This document shows positions 44,010 to 52,566 of a DNA stretch of 64,000 nucleotides, piece by piece. This DNA is from Pseudomonas fluorescens. GTDB taxonomy: Bacteria > Pseudomonadota > Gammaproteobacteria > Pseudomonadales > Pseudomonadaceae. Location: NCBI RefSeq assembly GCF_002837185.1, contig NZ_KZ477994.1, positions 62,001 to 126,000 of the forward strand. The letters are read 5' to 3'. How positions within the stretch are numbered: position 1 is the stretch's first letter; each line of letters opens with the position of its first letter. Both the position numbers and the translations under genes were made by a program. The notes beneath the pieces are model-generated. The model was given only the letters and a program-made list of their open reading frames with translations. It was not told the origin of the DNA and ran no database searches.

Positions 44010-45815
44010 ATGCCTGACTACAAGGCCCCCTTGCGTGATATTCGCTTCGTTCGTGACGAACTGCTCGGTTATGAAGCGCACTATCAGAGCCTGCCGGCTT
44101 GCCAGGACGCTACTCCGGACATGGTTGACGCCATTCTCGAAGAAGGCGCCAAGTTCTGTGAGCAAGTGCTGGCGCCGCTGAACCGCGTGGGTGACATCGA
44201 AGGGTGTACCTGGAGCGAGTCAGGCGTTAAAACCCCTGCTGGTTTCAAAGAAGCCTACAAACAGTTCGTCGAAGGCGGCTGGCCAAGCCTGGCCCATGAC
44301 GTGGAGCACGGCGGCCAAGGCCTGCCGGAGTCCCTGGGCCTTGCCGTGAGTGAAATGGTCGGCGAAGCCAACTGGTCGTGGGGCATGTACCCAGGCCTGT
44401 CCCACGGTGCGATGAACACTATTTCCGAGCACGGCACGCCGGAGCAGCAAGAGGCCTACCTGACCAAGCTGGTGTCGGGCGAGTGGACCGGCACCATGTG
44501 CCTGACCGAGCCGCACTGCGGCACCGACCTGGGCATGCTGCGCACCAAGGCCGAACCTCAGGCTGACGGTTCCTACAAAGTGTCCGGCACCAAGATCTTC
44601 ATCTCGGCCGGTGAGCACGACATGGCCGATAATATTGTCCACATCGTGCTGGCGCGCCTGCCGGATGCACCGGCCGGCACCAAAGGCATCTCGTTGTTTA
44701 TCGTGCCTAAATTCCTGCCCAACGCCGATGGTTCGGTGGGCGAGCGCAACGCGGTGACCTGTGGCTCCCTGGAGCACAAGATGGGCATCCACGGCAACGC
44801 CACCTGCGTGATGAACTTCGACGCGGCCACCGGTTACCTGATCGGCCCGGCGAACAAAGGCCTGAACTGCATGTTCACCTTCATGAACACCGCTCGCCTG
44901 GGGACCGCGCTGCAAGGCCTGGCCCACGCCGAGATCGGTTTCCAGGGTGGCCTGAAATATGCGCGTGACCGCCTGCAAATGCGTTCCCTGACCGGCCCGA
45001 AAGCGCCGGAAAAAGCCGCCGACCCGATCATCGTGCACCCTGACGTGCGCCGCATGCTGTTGACCATGAAAGCCTTCGCCGAAGGCAACCGTGCGATGGT
45101 GTACTTCACCGCCAAGCAAGTGGACATCGTCAAGTACGGCACCGATGACGAAGCCAAGAAACAGGCCGACGGCCTGCTGGCCTTCATGACTCCGATCGCC
45201 AAGGCGTTCATGACTGAAGTTGGTTTCGAGTCCGCCAACCACGGCGTACAGATCTACGGCGGTCACGGGTTCATCGCCGAGTGGGGCATGGAGCAGAACG
45301 TTCGCGACAGCCGCATTTCGATGCTGTACGAAGGCACCACCGGCATCCAGGCCCTCGACCTGCTCGGCCGCAAGGTACTGATGACCCAGGGCGAAGCGCT
45401 CAAGGGCTTCACCAAAATCGTGCACAAGTTCTGCCAGGCCAACGAAGGCAACGACGCCGTCAAGGAATTCGTTGCACCGCTGGCGGCGTTGAACAAAGAG
45501 TGGGGCGAGTTGACCATGAAGGTCGGCATGGCCGCGATGAAAGACCGTGAAGAAGTCGGTGCCGCCTCGGTGGACTACCTGATGTACTCCGGTTACGCGT
45601 GCCTGGCTTACTTCTGGGCCGACATGGCACGCCTGGCCGCCGAAAAACTGGCCGCCGGTACCAGCGAAGAGGCGTTCTACACCGCCAAGCTGCAGACCGC
45701 GCGCTTCTACTTCCAGCGCATCCTGCCGCGTACCCGCACTCATGTTGCGACCATGCTGTCGGGCGCCAATAACCTGATGGACATGAAAGAAGAAGACTTC
45801 GGCCTGGCTTACTAA
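44010..45815 (+). CDS. fadE1: Acyl-CoA dehydrogenase, first of three (FadE-type)
   Basis: A 601-residue FAD enzyme for the first step of fatty-acid beta-oxidation. The catalytic glutamate is probably in [12 protein letters not shown] (about residue 440). FAD/acyl-CoA-binding blocks such as [19 protein letters not shown] (about 164-182) are conserved. The C-terminal extension is that of the 600-residue class. P. aeruginosa PA0506 is the equivalent by gene order and is reported to act on long-chain substrates. The ATG is at 44010; a frame extension to 43947 overlaps the PsrA site and is not coding. Confidence 0.92.
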   Translation: MPDYKAPLRDIRFVRDELLGYEAHYQSLPACQDATPDMVDAILEEGAKFCEQVLAPLNRVGDIEGCTWSESGVKTPAGFKEAYKQFVEGGWPSLAHDVEHGGQGLPESLGLAVSEMVGEANWSWGMYPGLSHGAMNTISEHGTPEQQEAYLTKLVSGEWTGTMCLTEPHCGTDLGMLRTKAEPQADGSYKVSGTKIFISAGEHDMADNIVHIVLARLPDAPAGTKGISLFIVPKFLPNADGSVGERNAVTCGSLEHKMGIHGNATCVMNFDAATGYLIGPANKGLNCMFTFMNTARLGTALQGLAHAEIGFQGGLKYARDRLQMRSLTGPKAPEKAADPIIVHPDVRRMLLTMKAFAEGNRAMVYFTAKQVDIVKYGTDDEAKKQADGLLAFMTPIAKAFMTEVGFESANHGVQIYGGHGFIAEWGMEQNVRDSRISMLYEGTTGIQALDLLGRKVLMTQGEALKGFTKIVHKFCQANEGNDAVKEFVAPLAALNKEWGELTMKVGMAAMKDREEVGAASVDYLMYSGYACLAYFWADMARLAAEKLAAGTSEEAFYTAKLQTARFYFQRILPRTRTHVATMLSGANNLMDMKEEDFGLAY

Positions 45816-45831
45816 GCCTTACCGGGTTCAG

Positions 45832-45868
45832 AAAAACCGCTTCCTTTCGGGGAAGCGGTTTTTTTTTG
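45832..45868 (+). terminator. Terminator of fadE1
   Basis: Arms AAAAACCGCTTCC and GGAAGCGGTTTTT with a short loop, followed by a run of T residues. It isolates fadE1 from the diguanylate cyclase and the next dehydrogenase. Confidence 0.92.
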
Positions 45869-45908
45869 CCCGTGCGAAAGCCGCTGGCCAAGCATTGAAA
45901 TGCGCTCA

Positions 45909-45998
45909 ATGTGGGAGGAGGCTTGCTCCCGATAGCGGCCTGTCAGTCGATAGCTATTTGACTGACCCACCGCCATCGGGAGCAAGCCCCCTCCCAAA
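45909..45998. repeat. REP hairpin pair after fadE1
   Basis: Two diverged copies (GTGGGAGGAGGCTTGCTCCC and GGGAGCAAGCCCCCTCCC) in inverted orientation. Apart from this and the terminator, I see nothing else in the 341 bases before the next gene except its leader. Confidence 0.85.
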
Positions 45999-46156
45999 TG
46001 CGGTTTCAGTCGATCCGAAAAATGCGCGCTGACACTAAGGGTTTAATGAAGCGTGCCGTTACAGTGATGGCAATGTGATACAGGTCGGACGGGTTGTGTT
46101 TAACTGGCTGCGTAGTAGCACCATGCCATTACTTTTTGCGGGTCGGAGTTCTACCC

Positions 46157-47446
46157 TTGTCACGCGTGTCCGCTGTGCGCTTCAGTCATTTCCTTCCCTC
46201 TTTGCTGCTGTTGCTGGCTGGGCTTTCGGCTGCCTACCTCAAGGACCTCAACGTTTTCTTCACCTCGCTGTTCAACGTGCTGCCGACCCTGGTGCTGTTG
46301 CTCGGCGGAGCGTACTGCACGGTGTATCGGCGCCAGCGTGAGCTGTTCCTGATGATCACGGTGTACATCACGTATTTTCTGCTGGACACCCAGACCGATT
46401 TCTACCGCGACAATGGCCGCGTGCGCGAAGACGCGGCCGTGGTGTTTCACCTGTGCTGCCTGCTGCTGCCGTTGCTGTTCAGCGTGTACGCGCTGTGGCA
46501 GGAAAAGACCCACCTGTTCCGTGACTTCGTCGCACGCTGCGCGGTGCTATTGGCCGTCGGCAGCGTGGCGCTGGCCCTGGAGCAAAGCTACCCACAAGGG
46601 GTGCTGGACTGGTTGGCCGAGATCCGCTGGCCGGCGCTGCATGGCGCCTGGATGAGCCTGATCCAGCTTGCATACCCGATGTTTCTGATTGGCTTTATCA
46701 CCCTGGCCGCCCAGTACTGGTATCAGCCGCGCCCGTTGCACGCCGCGCAACTGGTGGGGTTGCTGGGGATGTTCTGGATGCTGCCGCAAACCTTCATCCT
46801 GCCGTTTACGCTCAACATCATGTGCAGCCAGGTGATGCTGATGATCGCTGCCGGTGTGGCGCATGAGGCGTATCAAATGGCCTTTCGCGATGAGCTGACC
46901 GGCTTGCCGGGCCGCCGCGCCCTCAACGAACGCATGCAGCGGCTGGGGCGCAACTATGTGTTGGCGATGAGCGACGTGGACCACTTCAAACGTTTCAACG
47001 ACACCCACGGCCATGACGTGGGCGACCAGGTGTTGCGCCTGGTGGCGAGCAAGCTGTCCAAGGTCAGCGGCGGCGGGCGCGCCTACCGTTACGGCGGTGA
47101 AGAGTTCGCCGTGGTGTTTGCCGGCAAGAGCCTGGATGAATGCCTGCCGCACCTGGAGGAGATCCGCGAAATCATTGCCAACTATGCGATCAAGTTGCGC
47201 AACCCGGACCGCCCCAATGACGACCATCAAGGTCGCCAGCGTCGGGCCGCCAGCGGTGCGTCCAGTGTGTCGGTGACGGTCAGCATCGGCGTGGCCGAGC
47301 GCCAGGCCGAGCAGCGTAGTCCTGAAGAAGTGCTCAAGTGCGCCGATCAGGCGCTCTATGCCGCCAAGGGCGCCGGGCGCAACTGCGTGATCGCGGCCGG
47401 GCAGAACCGTCGCGGTGCCGTGCGCATGGAAAGCGCTGCCGGTTGA
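46157..47446 (+). CDS. Membrane-bound diguanylate cyclase (GGDEF)
   Basis: A 429-residue protein starting at a TTG (46157) with GGAG eight bases upstream; no ATG lies nearby in frame. About six to seven membrane helices occupy residues 10-235, and the GGDEF domain covers about 240-420. The active-site motif is GGEEF (313-317), so cyclase activity is expected. The inhibitory I-site RxxD, normally five residues upstream, reads SGGG and is absent. A hydrophilic insertion (NPDRPNDDHQGRQRRAASGA, about 352-371) interrupts the domain. It makes the second messenger c-di-GMP from GTP. Confidence 0.88.
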   Translation: MSRVSAVRFSHFLPSLLLLLAGLSAAYLKDLNVFFTSLFNVLPTLVLLLGGAYCTVYRRQRELFLMITVYITYFLLDTQTDFYRDNGRVREDAAVVFHLCCLLLPLLFSVYALWQEKTHLFRDFVARCAVLLAVGSVALALEQSYPQGVLDWLAEIRWPALHGAWMSLIQLAYPMFLIGFITLAAQYWYQPRPLHAAQLVGLLGMFWMLPQTFILPFTLNIMCSQVMLMIAAGVAHEAYQMAFRDELTGLPGRRALNERMQRLGRNYVLAMSDVDHFKRFNDTHGHDVGDQVLRLVASKLSKVSGGGRAYRYGGEEFAVVFAGKSLDECLPHLEEIREIIANYAIKLRNPDRPNDDHQGRQRRAASGASSVSVTVSIGVAERQAEQRSPEEVLKCADQALYAAKGAGRNCVIAAGQNRRGAVRMESAAG

Positions 47447-47536
47447 GTAATGGCGCTGTATTCAGCAGCGCTACAGTGATTGTTTGCGGCGTTGGCCGGC
47501 AGTAGGTTGGGATCATCTGCCGCCGGAGACACTGCC

Positions 47537-49306
47537 ATGCCTGAGTACAAAGCTCCCCTGCGCGACATGCGCTTTCTGATCGACAACGTGTTCGATTTTC
47601 ATGGCCACTACGCGGCCCTGGGCGCGACGGACGCCAGCCCCGACATGGTCAGTGCAATTCTCGAAGAAGGCGCGAAGTTCTGCGAAAACGTACTCGCGCC
47701 GCTCAATCGCAGCGGCGATGAGGAGGGCTGCCATTTCGACAATGGCGTCGTGACCACGCCCAAGGGCTTCAAGCAGGCTTTCGCCCAGTACGTGGAAGGC
47801 GGCTGGCACGGCGTGGCGGCGGACCCGGCCTACGGCGGCCAGGGTTTGCCGCAGTCCCTCGGGCTGGTGCTGAGCGAGATGATCGGCTCCAGTAATACGT
47901 CCTGGGGCATGTACCCGGGCCTGACCCACGGTGCAATGTCGGCGATCCACGCCCACGGCACCGACGAACAGAAAGCCACGTACCTGCACAAACTCACCGC
48001 CGGCGAGTGGACCGGCACCATGTGCCTGACCGAAGCCCACTGCGGCACCGACCTGGGCTTGATCAAAACCCGCGCCGTTCCCCAGGCCGATGGCAGTTAT
48101 GCGCTCACCGGCAGCAAGATCTTCATCTCGGCCGGTGAGCACGACATGAGTGCCAATATCATCCATCTGGTGCTGGCCAAGCTGCCGGATGCACCGGCGG
48201 GGACCAAGGGCATCTCGCTGTTCATCGTGCCCAAGTTCCATGCCGACTCCGGTGAACGCAACGCCGTGCACTGCGGCTCCATCGAGCACAAGATGGGCAT
48301 CAAGGCCTCGGCCACCTGCGTACTGAACTTCGACGGCGCCAAGGGCTTCCTGATTGGCGAGGCCAACAAAGGCCTCAACTGCATGTTCACCATGATGAAC
48401 CACGCGCGCCTGGGCACCGGGATGCAGGGGTTGTGCAATGGCGAGGCAAGCTTCCAGGGCGCGATCAAATACGCCGGCGAGCGCCTGCAAATGCGCTCGT
48501 TGACCGGCGCCAAGGCCCCGGAAAAAGCCGCCGACCCGATTATCGTGCATGCCGATGTACGTCGCATGTTGCTGACCATGAAAGCCTTCAACGAAGGCAA
48601 TCGTGCGCTGACCTACTTCACTGCCCAGTTGCTCGACACCGCGCACCTGAGCAGCGACGCCGGCCAGCGCCAGGAGGCCGAAGACTTGTTGGCCTTCCTC
48701 ACACCGATCTGCAAAGCCTTCATGACCGAAACCGGGCTGGAGGTGACCAACCACGGTATGCAGGTGTTCGGTGGCCATGGCTATATTCGCGAGTGGGGCA
48801 TGGAGCAACTGGCCCGTGATGCGCGCATTGCGCCGATCTACGAAGGCACCAACGGTATCCAGGCGCTCGATCTGCTGGGGCGCAAGGTGCTGGGCAGCCA
48901 GGGCAAGTTGCTGCGCGGCTTTACCAGAATCGTGCATAAGTTCTGCGCCGCCAATGCCGAGCATGCGCAATTCAAGGCCCATGTCGAGCAACTCGACCAG
49001 TTGAACCAGCAATGGGGTGAGCTGACGCTGAAGGTCGGCACGGCCGCGATGAGCAATCCCGACGAAGTGGGAGCGGCGGCCATGGACTACCTGATGTACA
49101 GCGGATACATCATCCTCGCCTACCTGTGGTTGCGCATGGCGATTGCGGCTCAGGCGCACGACGACCCAGGGTTTGCCCAGGCCAAGCGGGCGACGTGTGA
49201 CTTTTATTTCAAACGCCTGTTGCCGCGCACCACGATGCACCGGGCAGCAGTGGAGGCGGGCAGCGAATGCCTGATGAGCTTGCCGGCGCAGGCGTTTTCC
49301 CTGTAG
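47537..49306 (+). CDS. fadE2: Acyl-CoA dehydrogenase, second of three
   Basis: A 589-residue paralogue of the preceding dehydrogenase, with the same opening MPEYKAPLRDMRF, the MCLTEAHCGTDLGLIKTRA block and probable catalytic glutamate in YEGTNGIQALDL. The ATG at 47537 has GGAG upstream. It lies 90 bases after the GGDEF gene. Only a half PsrA-like element (GTTTG) is seen in its leader, so it may depend on the cyclase transcript or its own promoter. By gene order it matches P. aeruginosa PA0507. Confidence 0.9.
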   Translation: MPEYKAPLRDMRFLIDNVFDFHGHYAALGATDASPDMVSAILEEGAKFCENVLAPLNRSGDEEGCHFDNGVVTTPKGFKQAFAQYVEGGWHGVAADPAYGGQGLPQSLGLVLSEMIGSSNTSWGMYPGLTHGAMSAIHAHGTDEQKATYLHKLTAGEWTGTMCLTEAHCGTDLGLIKTRAVPQADGSYALTGSKIFISAGEHDMSANIIHLVLAKLPDAPAGTKGISLFIVPKFHADSGERNAVHCGSIEHKMGIKASATCVLNFDGAKGFLIGEANKGLNCMFTMMNHARLGTGMQGLCNGEASFQGAIKYAGERLQMRSLTGAKAPEKAADPIIVHADVRRMLLTMKAFNEGNRALTYFTAQLLDTAHLSSDAGQRQEAEDLLAFLTPICKAFMTETGLEVTNHGMQVFGGHGYIREWGMEQLARDARIAPIYEGTNGIQALDLLGRKVLGSQGKLLRGFTRIVHKFCAANAEHAQFKAHVEQLDQLNQQWGELTLKVGTAAMSNPDEVGAAAMDYLMYSGYIILAYLWLRMAIAAQAHDDPGFAQAKRATCDFYFKRLLPRTTMHRAAVEAGSECLMSLPAQAFSL

Positions 49307-49324
49307 ATGTGCGGGCAACAGGAT

Positions 49325-49360
49325 CGTTCGTGACTTGTAAATACTTGTCGGTCACGAACG
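49325..49360. promoter_or_regulatory. 10-base inverted repeat upstream of the third acyl-CoA dehydrogenase
   Basis: CGTTCGTGAC (49325-49334) and GTCACGAACG (49351-49360) are perfect arms 16 bases apart. The AT-rich spacer includes TTGTAAATACTTGT, and no T-run follows, which argues against a terminator. It is placed 93-128 bases before the start codon. Confidence 0.55.
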
Positions 49361-49452
49361 GACCCTATGTGTCTTAAAAGTTGTTCGGGTACACTCGGAG
49401 CCTGTAAAACCGATCCTATCGAATCACTTTTCACGTTCTCACGAGGTTTGCC

Positions 49453-51231
49453 ATGGCTGATTACAAAGCGCCGTTGCGTGATATGCGCTTCGTCCTCAAC
49501 GAAGTTTTTGACGTCGCCACCACCTGGGCGCAGTTGCCTGCCCTGGCAGACACGGTTGACGCCGAAACCGTTGAAGCCATCCTCGAAGAGGCCGGCAAGG
49601 TCACCGCCAAATCCATCGCGCCGTTAAGCCGTGCTGGCGATGAGCAAGGCTGCCATTGGGTGGACGGTGCTGTCATCACGCCGGACGGTTTTGTGCAGGC
49701 TTACGCGACCTATGCCGAAGGCGGCTGGGTGGGTGTCGGCGGCGACCCGGTGTATGGCGGCATGGGCATGCCCAAGGCGGTGTCGGCGCAAGTCGAGGAG
49801 ATGATCAACTCGTCCAGCCTGGCGTTCGGCCTGTACCCGATGTTGACCTCGGGCGCTTGTGTGTCGATCAATACCCACGCCAGCGACGAACTCAAGGCCA
49901 CCTACCTGCCGAAGATGTATTCCGGCGAATGGGCCGGTTCCATGTGCCTGACCGAAGCCCATGCCGGTACCGACCTGGGCATGATTCGCACCAAGGCCGA
50001 GCCGCAAGCGGATGGTTCCTACAAAGTCAGCGGCACCAAGATTTTCATTACCGGCGGTGAACACGACCTGACCGAAAACATCATCCACCTGGTGCTGGCC
50101 AAGCTTCCTGATGCACCGGCGGGTCCCAAAGGCATCTCGCTGTTCCTGGTCCCCAAGTTCATGGTGAACGTCGACGGCAGCCTTGGCGCACGCAACCCGG
50201 TGACCTGCGGCTCGATCGAGCACAAGATGGGCATCCAGGCCTCCGCGACATGCGTGATGAACTTCGACGAAGCCGTTGGCTACCTCGTCGGTGAGCCCAA
50301 CCGTGGCTTGGCGGCGATGTTCACCATGATGAACTACGAGCGCCTGGGGGTGGGTATCCAGGGCCTCGCTTCCGGTGAGCGCTCCTATCAGAACGCGATT
50401 GAATATGCCCGCGACCGGCTGCAGAGCCGTTCGCCATTGGGCGCACAAGCCAGGGACAAACCAGCCGATCCGATCATCGTGCACCCGGACGTGCGCCGCA
50501 TGCTGCTGACCATGAAGGCGGCGAACGAGGGCGGTCGTGCGTTCTCCACCTACGTGGCCACGCAGTTGGACATCGCCAAGTTCAGCGAAGACGCTGCCGC
50601 CCGTGAGCGCGCCGACAATCTGGTGGCGTTGCTGACGCCGGTCGCCAAGGCGTTTCTCAGCGACCTGGGCCTGGAAACCACCGTGCTCGGCCAGCAAGTG
50701 TTTGGTGGCCACGGCTACATTCGCGAGTGGGGCCAGGAGCAATTGGTGCGTGATGTGCGCATCACCCAGATCTACGAAGGCACCAATGGTATTCAGGCGC
50801 TGGATTTGATGGGGCGCAAGATCGTCGGCAGCGGTGGCGCGTTCTATACCTTGTTCGCCGATGAGATCCGCCAGTTCATCGCCAGTGCCGGCGCGCAACT
50901 GGGCGAGTTCACCCGCCCGCTCGGCGCGGCGGTGGACAACCTGGATGAATTGACCGCCTGGGTGCTGGACCGTGCCAGGACCAACCCGAATGAAATCGGC
51001 GCGGCATCGGTGGAATACCTGCACGCGTTTGGTTACATGGCGTATGCCTATATGTGGGCACGCATGGCCAAGGCCGCGTTGGGCAAAGAGACCGAAGACG
51101 ATTTCTATGCCAGTAAGCTGGGCACGGCGCGCTTCTACTTTGCGCGCCTGTTGCCGCGTATTCACTCGTTGAGCGCGTCGGTGAAAGCCGGTAGCGAATC
51201 GCTGTTCCTGATGGATGAAGCACTGTTCTAG
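49453..51231 (+). CDS. fadE3: Acyl-CoA dehydrogenase, third of three
   Basis: A 592-residue paralogue ([17 protein letters not shown]) with MCLTEAHAGTDLGMIRTKA and the probable catalytic glutamate in YEGTNGIQALDLMGRK. By gene order it matches P. aeruginosa PA0508, reported as a medium-chain enzyme. It is preceded by a perfect inverted repeat rather than a PsrA site, so it may be under different control from fadE1. The ATG at 49453 follows ACGAGG. Confidence 0.9.
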   Translation: MADYKAPLRDMRFVLNEVFDVATTWAQLPALADTVDAETVEAILEEAGKVTAKSIAPLSRAGDEQGCHWVDGAVITPDGFVQAYATYAEGGWVGVGGDPVYGGMGMPKAVSAQVEEMINSSSLAFGLYPMLTSGACVSINTHASDELKATYLPKMYSGEWAGSMCLTEAHAGTDLGMIRTKAEPQADGSYKVSGTKIFITGGEHDLTENIIHLVLAKLPDAPAGPKGISLFLVPKFMVNVDGSLGARNPVTCGSIEHKMGIQASATCVMNFDEAVGYLVGEPNRGLAAMFTMMNYERLGVGIQGLASGERSYQNAIEYARDRLQSRSPLGAQARDKPADPIIVHPDVRRMLLTMKAANEGGRAFSTYVATQLDIAKFSEDAAARERADNLVALLTPVAKAFLSDLGLETTVLGQQVFGGHGYIREWGQEQLVRDVRITQIYEGTNGIQALDLMGRKIVGSGGAFYTLFADEIRQFIASAGAQLGEFTRPLGAAVDNLDELTAWVLDRARTNPNEIGAASVEYLHAFGYMAYAYMWARMAKAALGKETEDDFYASKLGTARFYFARLLPRIHSLSASVKAGSESLFLMDEALF

Positions 51232-51245
51232 GGGCGAGGCGTGCG

Positions 51246-51263
51246 TGTAAGCAATCTCTTACA
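51246..51263 (+). promoter_or_regulatory. GacA upstream activating sequence
   Basis: TGTAAG-CAATCT-CTTACA is an exact match to the GacA-dependent upstream activating sequence (TGTAAG-N6-CTTACA) known for rsmX, rsmY and rsmZ. It ends about 56 bases before the likely sRNA start. A -10-like GATAAT is at 51307-51312. Confidence 0.92.
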
Positions 51264-51319
51264 TGACGTGCTGCTAATCGTCCTCTATCGCCAGATTGGA
51301 TCCACGGATAATCTACTTC

Positions 51320-51444
51320 ACATGGACGTCGCGCAGGAAGCGCAAAGCAACAACACGGACACGTAGGATTCTGCCAGGATGGCGGAGTGAAATGGATGTC
51401 AGGGAAACAGTCTGCAAAGCCCCGCTTCGGCGGGGTTTTCTTTT
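51320..51444 (+). ncRNA. rsmY: Small regulatory RNA of the RsmX/Y/Z family, most likely RsmY
   Basis: An untranslated RNA of about 125 bases that titrates the RNA-binding proteins RsmA/RsmE and so relieves translational repression of secondary metabolism and exoproduct genes. It has eight GGA motifs (about 51324, 51336, 51357, 51366, 51377, 51384, 51394 and 51403). Some sit in hairpin loops: GCGC-AGGAA-GCGC at 51331-51343 and GCC-AGGAT-GGC at 51373-51383. It ends in a terminator with a TTCG loop. The choice of rsmY over rsmX or rsmZ rests on context: a LysR regulator and class III aminotransferase lie next to rsmY in P. aeruginosa. Confidence 0.88.
51416..51444 (+). terminator. Terminator of the Rsm sRNA
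   Basis: CCCCGC-TTCG-GCGGGG with flanking A/T pairs and a TTTTCTTTT tail. It lies just before the 3' end of the convergent LysR gene and may serve that gene as well. Confidence 0.93.
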
Positions 51445-51457
51445 GCCCGCGAAAAAG

Positions 51458-52357
51458 TCAGGCGCCTGCCTGCGGGGCATTCATCACGTCTTCGAGCAAC
51501 GTGCGCAGCAACGCCACCGTCGCTTGCTGGCGCTGCACGTCACGGCACACCAAACCGACTTTCAACGGCACCCTGGGTTCGCTCAAGGGTTTCCACAGCA
51601 GCGACTGGCTGTTGTGTTCGTCCTGGGAACGCCCCGGCAACACAGTGGCCAACTGGGTATGAGGCAGGCTGTCGAGAATCCCCGCCATGGTATTGAGCTC
51701 GGCCTGCACCTGCGGGCGTCGGCCCAGGTTGGCCAACTGACCCTGCCAGATCTGCCGTACCTGGAATTCCTCCCCCAGCAGCAACATCGGCAACTCCGCT
51801 GCCTGTTTCAGTGAGACCTTCTTGAATTCCCGCAAGGGATGTTGCTCAGGGATGACCACCTTCAATTCATCCTCGTACAACAACACGCCATGCAGGCCGG
51901 GTTGGCGTGGTGGCAGGTAGCTGATACCGATGTCCAGCGAGCCGTTGAGCAGCCGCCGCTCGATCTCAAGCCCGGTCAATTCGTAGATCTGCACGACCAG
52001 GTGGGGCTGGGCCTTGCGCACCCGTTCCAGCATTTGCGGCACCAGGCTGGTGTGCACGGTTTGCAGCACACCGATGGCCAAGGTGCGCATCGCCTGGCCC
52101 TTGAAGTTACGCAACGCCTCCACGGCTTGCTGCATGCCGTCGATCAGGGGCAAGGCGTGGTTGTACAGCGTGTGCGCGGCCAGGGTGGGGAGCAGGCGCT
52201 TGCTGCTGCGTTCGAACAGGCTCACGTCGAGGTTCTGCTCCAGTTGGCGAACCTGCTGCGACAAGGCCGGCTGGGAGATCGACAGACGCTCCGCGGCACG
52301 GCCTACATGGCCTTCCTCATACACCGCGACGAAATAACGCAGTTGCTTGAAATCCAT
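51458..52357 (-). CDS. LysR-type transcriptional regulator
   Basis: A 299-residue regulator. It has an N-terminal winged helix-turn-helix (MDFKQLRYFVAVYEEGHVGRAAERLSISQPALSQQVRQLE, the helix-turn-helix at about 19-38) and a periplasmic-binding-protein-like effector domain (about 90-295). It resembles the CynR/CatM branch. It is divergent from the aminotransferase gene, which is its most likely target, and converges on the sRNA. The effector is unknown. Confidence 0.9.
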   Translation of the reverse strand: MDFKQLRYFVAVYEEGHVGRAAERLSISQPALSQQVRQLEQNLDVSLFERSSKRLLPTLAAHTLYNHALPLIDGMQQAVEALRNFKGQAMRTLAIGVLQTVHTSLVPQMLERVRKAQPHLVVQIYELTGLEIERRLLNGSLDIGISYLPPRQPGLHGVLLYEDELKVVIPEQHPLREFKKVSLKQAAELPMLLLGEEFQVRQIWQGQLANLGRRPQVQAELNTMAGILDSLPHTQLATVLPGRSQDEHNSQSLLWKPLSEPRVPLKVGLVCRDVQRQQATVALLRTLLEDVMNAPQAGA

Positions 52358-52566
52358 AAGATTTGCTTATCGAAAAAGCTGGAAAAACGAAATGGCCGTT
52401 GGCCTCCGAGCCGCCTAGTCTAGCGGCTATTCGCAGGGCTTACAGGGCCGAATCGGGCAATGAATAACGTTTTTGGTAATGGCGTTTACATAGGCAAGGC
52501 AAAATACCTCGGTGCACTGTTGCTACCCAGTACCTACTCAGGTGCGGTTGCTATCGGGGCGCAACT

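Noticed and set aside
10271..46000. Repeated GGGGGCAAGCCCCC units considered as a CRISPR or mobile element array
   Set aside because: They are scattered intergenic REP palindromes in inverted pairs, without regular spacers or cas genes.
51296..51457. Short plus-strand coding frame through the rsmY region
   Set aside because: The segment is explained by the Rsm sRNA with its activating sequence and terminator; the frame runs through the terminator and into the LysR gene in antisense.
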